A stretch of DNA of 25,140 bases from Planctomycetota bacterium (GTDB lineage Bacteria; Planctomycetota; Phycisphaerae; Sedimentisphaerales; Anaerohalosphaeraceae): NCBI GenBank assembly GCA_012519365.1, contig JAAYQH010000239.1, positions 1 through 25,140 of the forward strand, read 5' to 3'. Made by a program: the position numbers and the translations under genes. Shown here piece after piece: positions 15,470-23,953 of the stretch. How positions within the stretch are numbered: the first letter of the stretch is position 1; the number at the start of each line of letters is the position of its first letter. Below the pieces are notes generated by a model. It was not told where the DNA came from. It worked only from the letters and a program-made list of their open reading frames with translations, and did not search any database.

Positions 15470-15496
15470 AAAAAAAGGTCTGCCAAAAAGCAGACC
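15470..15496 (-). terminator. Intrinsic terminator of the small RNA
   Basis: On the minus strand, GGTCTGC-TTTTTG-GCAGACC (15496-15477) forms a perfect 7-bp stem followed by seven T (15476-15470). The clpB terminator lies about 30 bp away on the other strand, so the two transcripts end tail to tail. Confidence 0.9.
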
Positions 15497-15702
15497 CTTC
15501 AATGTTAGGCTCGACCTCCGCTGGTGCCGTGCAGCTGCCTTTGAAAGTAACCCCGTAATTTCAAGTGGGTGACCGCAGCAGTCGTCCAAACGTCCTGTCA
15601 CGCAGGCATGTTTGATCCGATACTGGGCTGGCCTCCCATGGGGACTTCATCGGTTCTTTCAAAAGTGGCTTCTGTCACGCACACCGCAGGGGTCAACCCA
15701 CT
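15470..15702 (-). ncRNA. ssrS: Structured small RNA, probably 6S RNA
   Basis: About 230 nt on the minus strand, with its own promoter and terminator and no plausible reading frame. The ends pair. GGTTGACC-CC-t-GC-GGTG-tg-CGTG near the 5' end (outward from 15676) matches CACG-g-CACC-a-GC-GG-a-GGTC near the 3' end (15513-15531), giving about 20 pairs with small bulges. This is like the closing stem of 6S RNA, the RNA that mimics an open promoter and binds housekeeping RNA polymerase. On the 3' side, CTTGAAA...TTTCAAaG can form the small bubble hairpin seen in Escherichia coli 6S (CCUUGAA...UUCAAGG), set in a similar CACC...GGGGTTAC context. Inner hairpins CCGAT/ATCGG and CAAAC/GTTTG are also visible. 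The existence of an RNA gene is well supported; the 6S identity is a structural and partial sequence match from memory. Confidence 0.65.
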
Positions 15703-15708
15703 GATTTC

Positions 15709-15737
15709 ACTATATCATATTGTCGGCAAAAAATCAA
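15709..15737 (-). promoter_or_regulatory. Sigma70 promoter of the small RNA
   Basis: On the minus strand, TTGATT (15737-15732) and TATAGT (15714-15709) are separated by exactly 17 bp, close to consensus. The predicted start is near 15702, just before the helix that closes the RNA. A strong housekeeping promoter is what a 6S gene would be expected to have. Confidence 0.75.
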
Positions 15738-15836
15738 GTCCCCCGCCAGTCAAATCCGCACTCCTTCCCCAAGTGGCCAAAATACAATCACTTATGGATT
15801 ATTTTTTAGACCTCTTCTCAATTTTTCCTCACCGCC

Positions 15837-17855
15837 TTATGCGGTTCGAAGTTCAGCCTTTAACTGGTCAGCCAGCGTCCCGACCACGGCCTGCTGATAG
15901 CCGTCCACGATCTCATGACGCAGCGTCCCTTCCTCATCACGAAAACGCAGGGACAGGGTAATGCTTTTCTTTCCGTTTGGTATCGGCTTTCCTCGGTACA
16001 GCCCCTTAAACTCGATACTTTCCAACTCCGCAGGAGCAGCCTGACGGATCAGGCTGTCAATCTGTTCCCATCGCACCGACTCATCGACAATCAGCGACAA
16101 ATCACGCACAATCGCCGGAAATCGCGGAATCGGTTTGGCGGTCGGAATCCGCCCGGCCATGCTCAGCAAGGTCTCTACATCCAGCTCAGCCGCACATACC
16201 GCCGTCCGCTCAAGGTCAAAAACTTTTGCGGTCTCTGGACTGACAAGACCGGCAATGCCCAATTCTTTCTCTCCAATAAACAAACGCGCCCCGGCCTGAG
16301 CCCATTTCAAATCCGCAGGTTTGACAATCAGCTGATCCGCCAGGCAAATTCGTCGCACCAACCCTTCGATAACACCGCGAAGCTCACGGAACTGCCCTTC
16401 CATCACCAACCCCAACCGCAGCCGTTCACAAGGCAACAAATCCGCCTTGTCCGACGGGATAAAGGTATCTGCCATCTCAAAGAACCGACAACCCGTATTG
16501 CCGACATTTGCATTGGACTGCAAGACCGACACAAGCGGCCCGATAAGGGTTTGCCGAAGCAGGTTGGTATGTTTTTGGCTGACATCCTGAACCGCCAGAT
16601 GGGCCTCAGCGGCAGTGTCGCCAAACAACTCGGCAGTCCGCTTATCAATAAAGGACACCGTTACCGTCTCATAAAAGCCGCAGCCGTTCAAAAAGGCGGC
16701 GATTTTCCCAAGCGTTTTTTCTTTAAGGCCGGGACGAGACACCTCAATATGAATCTTCGGCTCCACGGGAATCTTGTCATATCCGTAACAGCGAGCAACC
16801 TCTTCAATCAAATCGGCCTCACGGTAAATATCGTGCCGCCAGGAAGGAACAGTACACACCACCAAATCCTCGGTTCGCCCTTCCGACAAAAATCCCAACG
16901 ACGTTAAAATACCCATCACCTTGTCCTTGGGCACATCGATCCCCAGCACTTGTTTAACCCGTGAAATCCGCATTCCAACCGTCAGCGGCTCACGTTTGCC
17001 GGGAAAAACATCCACCATGCCTCTGGCGGCCTTTCCGCCGGCAAGCTGAACAATAAGCTGGGCGCAGCGTCGCGAAGCCCATTCAATGTTTTCGCGATCC
17101 ACCTGCCGCTCAAAACGATACGACGCCTCCGAATTCAAGCCCAACCGGCGGGCGGTGCTGCGGATACAAACTGGCTCGAAATGCGCCTCCTCAAGCAGGA
17201 TAGTCGTTGTGTTATCGGACACCTCGGTTTCAAGGCCGCCCATCACCCCGGCGATCGCAATAGGACGATGCTCGTCGGCAATCACCAACATCTGATCGTT
17301 CAACTCACAGACAGTGCCATCGATACTGACAATGCGTTCGCCATTCTTGGCTCGGCGGACAAGAATGGTCTTGCTCTTCACTTTGTCATAATCAAAGGCG
17401 TGAGGCGGTTGGCCATGTTCCATCATCGCATAATTGGTGGCATCAACGACATTATTAACACTGCGAAGCCCCACCGCCTCTAATCGTCGCCGCATCCACT
17501 GCGGCGAGGGCCCGACCGTAACCCCGGTAATCACGCGTGCCGTATATCGCCCGCACAATGCCGGCTCAACAATCCGCACATCGACAAATTCGCTGACATC
17601 CTGATCGGACTGCTCAACCTCGACCTTCGGCATCATTAACTCTTTGCCCAAGGCCGCCGCAAGCTCACGGGCAATGCCGATATGTCCCAGGCAGTCGCCG
17701 CGGTTACTTGTCAATTCCACATCAAGAACGGTATCTTTTCCAATGGTTTCAATGCCTTCTATCGGGAAACCGCGATCACTGAGAATGTCACCGATCTGCT
17801 CGGCCGACAGGTCAAACGCCACATAGTCCCGAAGCCAGTCCAACGAAATCTTCAT
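15837..17855 (-). CDS. pheT: Phenylalanyl-tRNA synthetase beta subunit, short form without the N-terminal OB-fold
   Basis: The beta chain of the alpha2-beta2 enzyme that charges tRNA-Phe; it holds editing and tRNA-binding modules. The N-terminus MKISLDWLRDYVAFDLSAE goes on through GFPIEGIETI directly to VLDVELTSNRGDCLGHIGIA. The EMAP-like OB-fold of about 110 residues, found between these points in the 795-residue E. coli protein, is absent, which accounts for the length of 672. The B3/B4 editing region (NNVVDATNYAMMEHGQPPHAFD), B5 (LGIDVPKDKVMGILTSLGF), the catalytic-like core (RHDIYREADLIEEVARCYGYD) and a C-terminal anticodon-binding domain (PRFPAIVRDLSLIVDESV) are present. The ribosome binding site is weak. 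The alpha subunit gene is not adjacent, being either elsewhere or unlinked. A promoter candidate lies at 17909-17937. Confidence 0.95.
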   Translation of the reverse strand: MKISLDWLRDYVAFDLSAEQIGDILSDRGFPIEGIETIGKDTVLDVELTSNRGDCLGHIGIARELAAALGKELMMPKVEVEQSDQDVSEFVDVRIVEPALCGRYTARVITGVTVGPSPQWMRRRLEAVGLRSVNNVVDATNYAMMEHGQPPHAFDYDKVKSKTILVRRAKNGERIVSIDGTVCELNDQMLVIADEHRPIAIAGVMGGLETEVSDNTTTILLEEAHFEPVCIRSTARRLGLNSEASYRFERQVDRENIEWASRRCAQLIVQLAGGKAARGMVDVFPGKREPLTVGMRISRVKQVLGIDVPKDKVMGILTSLGFLSEGRTEDLVVCTVPSWRHDIYREADLIEEVARCYGYDKIPVEPKIHIEVSRPGLKEKTLGKIAAFLNGCGFYETVTVSFIDKRTAELFGDTAAEAHLAVQDVSQKHTNLLRQTLIGPLVSVLQSNANVGNTGCRFFEMADTFIPSDKADLLPCERLRLGLVMEGQFRELRGVIEGLVRRICLADQLIVKPADLKWAQAGARLFIGEKELGIAGLVSPETAKVFDLERTAVCAAELDVETLLSMAGRIPTAKPIPRFPAIVRDLSLIVDESVRWEQIDSLIRQAAPAELESIEFKGLYRGKPIPNGKKSITLSLRFRDEEGTLRHEIVDGYQQAVVGTLADQLKAELRTA

Positions 17856-17908
17856 AATGAAAGGCTCATCTTTTAAGTTAGCGACTTGAAATACCTATAA
17901 AAGCAGTA

Positions 17909-17956
17909 ATCCTAACCGAGGACAGCGAAAATGTCAGCCCCAAATTTCAAAATTTG
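17909..17956 (-). promoter_or_regulatory. pheT: pheT promoter candidate with an adjacent A+T palindrome
   Basis: On the minus strand, CTGACA (17937-17932) and TAGGAT (17914-17909) are 17 bp apart and would start a leader of about 45 nt. Just upstream is a perfect palindrome, CAAATTT-ca-AAATTTG (17941-17956), in the place of an UP element or an operator. The leader looks too short for a T-box or attenuator. The remaining DNA to 18120 shows no gene. Confidence 0.55.
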
Positions 17957-18120
17957 CAACATTTTAGCGCACCGCGAGGAAACAAAAACCGCCGATTTCC
18001 AGCCGGATTATTAAAGGGAAATTGCCGCCAAACCCGAAGCAAGGCAGAAAACGCAAAAAGACACTCCCGCCTCTCTTGATTTAGGATAGGGCAAATTCAC
18101 GCTTGGCGTGCCGGCCGGGT

Positions 18121-19389
18121 TTATTCATGCCGCAACGCAATAATTGGATCCACACGCGCAGCATTAGCCGCCGGATACAAACCGAACACAATCCCCACCG
18201 CTATACTGATGATCAACGGCAAAAAGATGCTCAGCGGTGTCAAAACGGTGGGCATTCCGGAAAAGAACGTAATCAGTTTTGGCGTCAATACCCCCAGTAT
18301 TATACCCACCAGACCGCCAATAGTGGACAGCACCACGGTCTCAATAAGAAATTGACTGATAATTTGCCGACGCTTGGCGCCGATGGCGCGACGGATACCA
18401 ATCTCACGTGTTCGCTCGGTTACCGAAGCCAGCATAATGTTCATAATACCGATGCCGCCTACCAACAAACTGATTCCGGCAATAGAGCCCAGCACGATAT
18501 TAAAGGTACGTTTGGTCGCCTCGGCCTGCCGCAATAGTGCCAAGGGAACGCTGATTTCATAATCCTGTTTGGGGTGGAAACGCTCCAACATCTGTTCAAT
18601 CGCCTTGGCGGCCGGTTCGACGTGCTCAATGGCGTCAATCTGAACAATAATCTGATGAAGTTCCACCCGCTCACGAAGGAAAGAACCAGAGGAACGACGC
18701 GTATAAATATCCCCAAAATAATGCCGCGCCACGCTCAGGGGGATATAAACATCTACTTCCTGATCGGGTATCTGCATATTTCCAGCCTTTCCCGATTCGC
18801 TTTTGACAATACCAACCACCTCAAACGTATCGCTGCCGATGCGAATTTTCTGGCCGATAGTGCTTTGCGTAGCCAGTAACCGACGTGCACCAAATTCAGT
18901 CAGTACCGCCACCGGATTGAATTGCGCGTGGTCCTCCGGCCGCAATTCCCTGCCGGCGATAATTTCACGCGGAACCAGTTCAAACCACGTCTGCGTCGTA
19001 CCGACAATTCGCAACTCCATCGCACGTGGCCCAAGACGGGACTCTTTTCGCAGCAACTTGACCGGGGCAATTTGCCGAATCATCGGAAACGTATCCCTCA
19101 AACGCGCATAATCATTGTACAGCAAACCGTAAATGCTTATCGCAGCGCGAACGGTTGAGGTTTGCTCCTCTTCAATAGGTTTAATAGAACTCAGAATAAT
19201 GTTGTTGCTGCCCAGCTTGCGAATCTGCTCCATCGCCTCTTTACTGGCCCCTTCTCCCACAGACAACATCGCCACGACGCTTCCGACCCCAAAAACCACA
19301 CCCAGCATGGTCAGAAACGACCGTAGCTTATGCAGCAGCAGATTCTCAATGCCCAGCGCTATATTTCTAACAATGCGGCTCTGTTTCAT
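18121..19389 (-). CDS. MacB-like ABC transporter permease (FtsX/MacB family)
   Basis: Inner-membrane permease of a mechanotransmission-type ABC system. It has 422 residues. One N-terminal helix (about 18-45, LRSFLTMLGVVFGVGSVVAM) is followed by a periplasmic MacB_PCD domain of about 230 residues (KLGSNNIILSS; VVGIVKSESG), then three C-terminal helices carrying the FtsX signature GIGIMNIMLASVTERTREIG and GLYPAANAARVDPIIALRHE. The ATPase domain of E. coli MacB is not fused here; it is encoded by the next gene upstream, as in LolCDE-like systems. The ATG lies one base past the ATPase stop, so translation is probably coupled. It is last of the TolC-adaptor-ATPase-permease operon. The substrate is unknown (drug, lipid, peptide or siderophore are all possible). 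Confidence 0.93.
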   Translation of the reverse strand: MKQSRIVRNIALGIENLLLHKLRSFLTMLGVVFGVGSVVAMLSVGEGASKEAMEQIRKLGSNNIILSSIKPIEEEQTSTVRAAISIYGLLYNDYARLRDTFPMIRQIAPVKLLRKESRLGPRAMELRIVGTTQTWFELVPREIIAGRELRPEDHAQFNPVAVLTEFGARRLLATQSTIGQKIRIGSDTFEVVGIVKSESGKAGNMQIPDQEVDVYIPLSVARHYFGDIYTRRSSGSFLRERVELHQIIVQIDAIEHVEPAAKAIEQMLERFHPKQDYEISVPLALLRQAEATKRTFNIVLGSIAGISLLVGGIGIMNIMLASVTERTREIGIRRAIGAKRRQIISQFLIETVVLSTIGGLVGIILGVLTPKLITFFSGMPTVLTPLSIFLPLIISIAVGIVFGLYPAANAARVDPIIALRHE

Positions 19390-19390
19390 C

Positions 19391-20086
19391 TTAACTCTCT
19401 TCGATTCGATCCACCTGGCCGTCTTTCATATGCAGACGGCACCTCGCGTGAGCAGCAATATCTGGCTCGTGCGTAACCATAATGATGGTCTTGCCCTCCT
19501 CGTGCAATTCCTCCAGCAAACGCATAATCTGCTCGCCGGTCGCACTGTCCAGATTACCGGTCGGCTCATCGGCCAGCAGCAGATGAGGATCATTGGCCAG
19601 CGCACGGGCAATCGCCACTCGTTGCATCTGTCCACCGGACAGCTCAGTCGGTCGATGATTCAGCCGCTGCTCCAGCCCCACGCGACGACCCAGTTCAGCG
19701 GCTCGCTCTGCACTTTTTTCAGCATCCCACCCCAGATAATACAACGGAAGTTCAATGTTTCGTCTGACTGTCAGTTGCGGTATCAGATTAAAACTTTGAA
19801 AAATAAATCCAATATGCCGAAGACGACGTTCGCTCAGATTGTCATCATCAAGCGTACCGACATCCTGACCTTCAAGGACATATTGTCCGCTGGTCAGCCG
19901 GTCCAGGCAGCCAATAATATTCATCATCGTGCTTTTACCGGAACCGCTGGGCCCCATAATCGCCCAAAAGCTGCCTCGCTTGAACGACACGTTCACACCA
20001 TCCAGAGCATGAACTTTCTCCGTGCCCATCTGATAAATCTTTCGGGCGTTGCGCAGGCTGACAATCTCGCCGTTTTGTATTGTCAT
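19391..20086 (-). CDS. ABC transporter ATP-binding protein, MacB/LolD type
   Basis: A cytoplasmic ATPase that powers the adjacent permease. All motifs of an active ATPase are present: Walker A GPSGSGKST (45-53), Q-loop at Q97 in FQSFNLIPQL, signature LSGGQMQ (149-155), Walker B LLLADE (169-174) with the D-loop in NLDSATG, and the switch histidine H206 in VTHEP. At 231 residues it is a single nucleotide-binding domain of the LolD/MacB/FtsE group. Its start overlaps the stop of the adaptor gene by four bases (ATGA, 20083-20086), and the permease starts one base after its stop. Tight packing shows one operon with fixed stoichiometry. Confidence 0.96.
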   Translation of the reverse strand: MTIQNGEIVSLRNARKIYQMGTEKVHALDGVNVSFKRGSFWAIMGPSGSGKSTMMNIIGCLDRLTSGQYVLEGQDVGTLDDDNLSERRLRHIGFIFQSFNLIPQLTVRRNIELPLYYLGWDAEKSAERAAELGRRVGLEQRLNHRPTELSGGQMQRVAIARALANDPHLLLADEPTGNLDSATGEQIMRLLEELHEEGKTIIMVTHEPDIAAHARCRLHMKDGQVDRIEES

Positions 20087-21918
20087 GGTGTTGTCGTCTC
20101 CGCCGGACGTTGCGGCCTGCGTTGAGGCTGGCCGGCTTCACCCTCGCCTGCGCTGCGAGGCGTTTGACGCGGCCCGCCGTAGTTCTGCTCAAACCGCTGA
20201 CGCATCTGTTGACGCTGTTCAGGCGTCATTTGCTCAAATTGACGACGCAGCTGCTCGCGCTGCTCTGGGGTTATCTCGGCACCATTGGGCATCTGGTTTG
20301 GACGCCGGCCCGGCTCTGGAGTCTCCTGCGTTGAAGCATTATCCGGCTCAGCACCCAACAGCTCCACTGTTTTGCCATTGTTATTGTTGAGTATAGTCTT
20401 GATGCGATCATTGATATTGTCCTTCTTTTCTGACGAAACGCCGTCTTTGGAACCATCCACCGCCCCTGCTTTCAGCGGCGGAGCCAGCAATACCTCTTCG
20501 CCTTCGGACAAACCCTCAAGAATATGAACCATCCGGTTGTTATCCAACCCGATTTTGATTTGGCGAGGCTCAATGGTTCGCCCATTGACAACATAAACCG
20601 TCGGCTTTCCATTGACTCGGATTACCGATTGAATAGGCACAAACAATGCATCGTCATGCTGCTCGACAATGATCTCCACATTGCAGCTCATCCCTGTACG
20701 CAGTGCCTCATCGTTATCTTCCAAATAGACTTCCGTATTATACACTTTCAAGTCTGGATTCATCCACATAGCCTGCGGGTCCGGCAGCGGCGCGATACTG
20801 GCCACCGCTCCGAGATATACTCGACCCGGCAGTGCGTCCACCGTGATAACGGCCGGCAAGTCGACGCTGATTTTTTCAAGATTCGCCTCGTGAATGCTCA
20901 CCGTCGCCTTGGAATAGGCCGTGGTCGGCAGATAGATCAACTCTTCACGTTCGCGCACTTCGCGTCCTTCAATCAACGGCTCGATATTAAATCGACGCCC
21001 GCCGGTCATCGCGCTGGTGGCATAAATCACCGTCCCGTCGGTCGGGGCGTAAATCTTCGCATTTCGTATCTGAGTGTCGAGTTTCTCCAGCCGGTCTTTT
21101 TGACGCTTGTATTCCAAATCTTTGGCCTTCAAGTCCGCCTCGGCTTGAACCACATCGGCTCGTGCCTTACGCTTAACGCGTTCGAGCGTCATTTCAGCCT
21201 GTCGCACATCGCTTTCAAGCTGTGCCAATTGGCGTTTGTACGTAAACTCAGTCAGCAGTTTATAGTTGTTTTGCGCCAATTGCAGATCCAACTCTCTTTT
21301 TTTCGCGCTGAGTTCATCGGCCTGAAGCTCGGTTTGAGAAATAAACTTCTCCTCAAAAAGCCGGCGAGACCACCGAAGCTGTTCCTGAGCTCGGGTTAAC
21401 TCTTCCTGGGCCAGGGTAATGTTGGCCTCGGCGCTCATCAACTCGTTGGGGTACTCGCCGTTGATGTATTGCTGAAGGTCTTCTTTGGCGAATTGGTAAT
21501 CCAGTGTTGCCAAATCGACATCGCTTTGGGCCTGATTCCGCACCACCTCGAGATTCTCTTGGGCGGTAATAAAAGCCGCCTCGGCATTTTGAACACGAAT
21601 TTCCTGATCCAGTCGCTCATCCACCAACGAACTGGCATCCAACTCCACCAGCAAGTCGCCTTTTTTAACCCGCGTCCCTTCCGGAATCAACCAAATGATC
21701 GTGGTTCGTCCTTCCACCTGACTTTGAAGAATGGTCATCTCGCGAGCCTGAATGGTCCCGGATTGAATCACGCTGATTGTCAGCGGGCCGCGTGCAACCC
21801 GAAAGGTGGCCTGCGTCGTCGTCGCCTCGGCTGTCGAGGCACTGTACCAAAACAACGCCCCTGCCGTCGCGATGATAATTAAACCAACCAACACCCATAA
21901 TTTCTTATTTTTTAGCAT
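20083..21918 (-). CDS. HlyD/MacA-family periplasmic adaptor with a charged repeat tail
   Basis: Membrane-fusion protein bridging the inner-membrane ABC pump and the outer-membrane channel. I start it at the ATG at 21918 (MLKNKKLWVLVGLIII), which has GGAGAG upstream; it overlaps the TolC-like gene by 14 bp. Order: an N-terminal anchor helix (about 7-25), a first lipoyl half (GPLTISVIQSGTIQAREM), a long alpha-helical hairpin (about 95-275, rich in A, E, Q and L), a second lipoyl half (APTDGTVIYA), beta-barrel and membrane-proximal domains (VPIQSVIRVNGKPTVYVV). Then comes a tail of about 110 residues, low in hydrophobics, with two near-identical units, ITPEQREQLRRQFEQ and MTPEQRQQMRQRFEQ, and a Q/R/P-rich end. 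Common MacA proteins (about 370 residues) lack such a tail. The length is 611 residues. Confidence 0.92.
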   Translation of the reverse strand: MLKNKKLWVLVGLIIIATAGALFWYSASTAEATTTQATFRVARGPLTISVIQSGTIQAREMTILQSQVEGRTTIIWLIPEGTRVKKGDLLVELDASSLVDERLDQEIRVQNAEAAFITAQENLEVVRNQAQSDVDLATLDYQFAKEDLQQYINGEYPNELMSAEANITLAQEELTRAQEQLRWSRRLFEEKFISQTELQADELSAKKRELDLQLAQNNYKLLTEFTYKRQLAQLESDVRQAEMTLERVKRKARADVVQAEADLKAKDLEYKRQKDRLEKLDTQIRNAKIYAPTDGTVIYATSAMTGGRRFNIEPLIEGREVREREELIYLPTTAYSKATVSIHEANLEKISVDLPAVITVDALPGRVYLGAVASIAPLPDPQAMWMNPDLKVYNTEVYLEDNDEALRTGMSCNVEIIVEQHDDALFVPIQSVIRVNGKPTVYVVNGRTIEPRQIKIGLDNNRMVHILEGLSEGEEVLLAPPLKAGAVDGSKDGVSSEKKDNINDRIKTILNNNNGKTVELLGAEPDNASTQETPEPGRRPNQMPNGAEITPEQREQLRRQFEQMTPEQRQQMRQRFEQNYGGPRQTPRSAGEGEAGQPQRRPQRPAETTTP

Positions 21919-23803
21919 AGGCCAAACTCTCCGGGTCTGCTTCCTGCCAAAGTCCACGTTCATCGATATTCAATATCCCCAAATCACGCTGCAATTCCAG
22001 CTCGGCAAGCCGATAACTCACCGCCGCCGCGGTGAGCGAATTTTGAGCCGCAAGCAGCGCGTCCTGGGCTTCCAGCAAGTCGCGCATCTGGGCGCGACCG
22101 GCCTCTAGAAACAAATTCACACTGCGGACACGTTTTTCAGCAATCATCACCGATTTAATCTGAATGTAAAGATTTTCACGCGTCTGACGCATGGATCGAA
22201 TGGTATTTCGCAGCGCGAGTTTGATTTGGTCTTCCTGTCGCTGAACAGTACGAACGCTGCTTTCCAGCGAAATCAAACTGTTCCGGTAAGCGGCGCGCTC
22301 TGCGGTTCGTTCAAGCGGCAAATCCATCGTTAGCAACCCCGCAAACAACCCTTCGTCGAATCGCAATTGCGCATCATCACTCTGCGCGCTGCCAACCGAA
22401 CTGCGTCTTGAGCCAAAGCTGGCCGAGCCGCCCAGTGTCAACTCCATTCCAAGCCAGTCCGCGGCCACAACTACTTTACGCTGGGCATCATAGACTTGTT
22501 CCACCGCTTTTCGAAAGTCCAGGCGATTGTCAAGAGCCACACGAGTTGCCACATCCACATCCAACTCCCACGGCCCGGCATCTTCCTGACTGGGTTCCTT
22601 TAGTTCTATCGGCGCATCAGCCGGCAGGGCCGGTTGGTCCTGCTGGGCCGCCTCTTCGGCCACAAAACGCTCACGAATCTGCTCCACAGGGGCTACAATT
22701 TTCGTCAGTTCGTTGGGGTCCAGCACAATTTTTGCATCAGGCGGCAGCCCAATAAGCATCTTAAAAGAATCCAGCGCCCCTTGATAATTCTCCATCGAAC
22801 TGATCCATTGTTGGCGAGCCCGCAATTCGCTTTGGGCGGCCTGGTCCACTTCAATTTCCTGCAATCGGCCGGCATCGGCCAACCGTCGGCTTCGACGGGC
22901 TGAGGCGGTTACACTGCGATAATTTTCCCGCTGGTTCTTAACCTCATCCAAACTCCTCAGCACGCGCAGGTAACTGTCAGCCACATTAACAGCAAATTCC
23001 TTCTTAAACTGCTCAAAATCCCATAAGGCATAAATCACATTACGCTCTGCCTGGGTCAGATTCTCCGTAACGATATGACGTCCTGACCCAGCCATAAGCG
23101 GCACGGAAATCGAGGTATCTGCCGCCAACCCCAGCGAGGAGGCCCCGCCGCCGGTGAGTAAATTGGCCAAATCCACCGCCAGCCCCGCGGTCACTTGACC
23201 GCCTTCATAGAGATTCCGGGTTACGTCAAGCGTACCGCTTTGCACCGTTCCGCTGACGGTGTCGTCGCCGGTCGTATCGGCAGAGATATTGCTTTTAACC
23301 TGCCCCTGAAAAATATTTCGAAAAGTATTGCGTTCGACATCCAGCGACAAGGCACTTCGAAAGACGTCTTCTTTCTGCTGCTGATAGTCAAAACTGTTTT
23401 GCGCGCCAATTTGCAGTGCTTCCACCAGCGACAGCTGCAGTGCCTCGTCGGTAATGATTCGCTCAAAGGCCGCTTCGGGATCGTCTTTAACGGACATATA
23501 CTCCTCATCCGGCCAATGCGGAATCACCTCCAAACGATCGCTGCCAAGCGAGGCCGGCCCGGAAATCACCAAATCCTGTTCTTCCAGCAGACGACGCCTG
23601 AGAATGGTACTCGGACGCTCAATGTCAATCGACCCTTCCCGGCCAATGCCTTCCTGGTATTTTTGAGAGATAATCTCCTGAACTGTTTGGTCCGCTATAT
23701 GACGATGTTCAGCGGGACTCTTACAGCCCATATAAAACGTCACCGCCCCACTGATCGCCGCCCAGCCCAGCGAAACGCCTAATCGTCTGATGAAATTAAC
23801 CAA
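21905..23803 (-). CDS. TolC-family outer-membrane efflux protein
   Basis: An outer-membrane channel for the tripartite pump. It has 632 residues, longer than E. coli TolC (about 490), with an extended N-terminal part (about 1-130) before the first efflux repeat. Two OEP repeats follow, each made of long helices: one around 145-345 (NVADSYLRVLRSLDEVKNQRE is typical), the other around 420-620 (ending EAQDALLAAQNSLTAAAVSYR). The N-terminus is a signal peptide ending FYMGC-KSPAE; the cysteine suggests a lipoprotein, though the lipobox is not canonical. The start is TTG at 23803, with AGGA 8 nt upstream. It is first in the operon; its end overlaps the adaptor start by 14 bp. The double-membrane pump supports a Gram-negative-type envelope. 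Confidence 0.92.
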   Translation of the reverse strand: MVNFIRRLGVSLGWAAISGAVTFYMGCKSPAEHRHIADQTVQEIISQKYQEGIGREGSIDIERPSTILRRRLLEEQDLVISGPASLGSDRLEVIPHWPDEEYMSVKDDPEAAFERIITDEALQLSLVEALQIGAQNSFDYQQQKEDVFRSALSLDVERNTFRNIFQGQVKSNISADTTGDDTVSGTVQSGTLDVTRNLYEGGQVTAGLAVDLANLLTGGGASSLGLAADTSISVPLMAGSGRHIVTENLTQAERNVIYALWDFEQFKKEFAVNVADSYLRVLRSLDEVKNQRENYRSVTASARRSRRLADAGRLQEIEVDQAAQSELRARQQWISSMENYQGALDSFKMLIGLPPDAKIVLDPNELTKIVAPVEQIRERFVAEEAAQQDQPALPADAPIELKEPSQEDAGPWELDVDVATRVALDNRLDFRKAVEQVYDAQRKVVVAADWLGMELTLGGSASFGSRRSSVGSAQSDDAQLRFDEGLFAGLLTMDLPLERTAERAAYRNSLISLESSVRTVQRQEDQIKLALRNTIRSMRQTRENLYIQIKSVMIAEKRVRSVNLFLEAGRAQMRDLLEAQDALLAAQNSLTAAAVSYRLAELELQRDLGILNIDERGLWQEADPESLAYAKK

Positions 23804-23908
23804 TTTATAAGTCCTATAATATCCGCTATATCAATAATTACAACTCTTCCACTTATCTTGTCTATGTAACTTGTCGATATTACCCCCCTTTGTGTTACAC
23901 CAAAATTT

Positions 23909-23938
23909 AAAAAAAACGCATTTTCGCCACATTTTGCG
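23909..23938 (-). terminator. Weak terminator candidate after the thermonuclease gene
   Basis: On the minus strand a short CGCA...TGCG stem (23938-23935 with 23920-23917; alternatively GCCGC with GTGGC just upstream) runs into eight T (23916-23909). The T run is good but the stems are short. It lies 16 bp past the thermonuclease stop and before the efflux operon. Confidence 0.35.
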
Positions 23939-23953
23939 GCATTTTCACAATCT

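Noticed and set aside
15569..15961. Plus-strand open frame across the small RNA and the end of pheT
   Set aside because: It overlaps the RNA gene and the pheT 3' end, lacks a ribosome binding site, and its product looks like random sequence.
18098..18110. CACGC-ttg-GCGTG hairpin after the permease gene as a terminator
   Set aside because: The stem is 5 bp and the minus-strand sequence after it (AATTTGCCC) has only three T; the true end of the efflux operon remains unclear.
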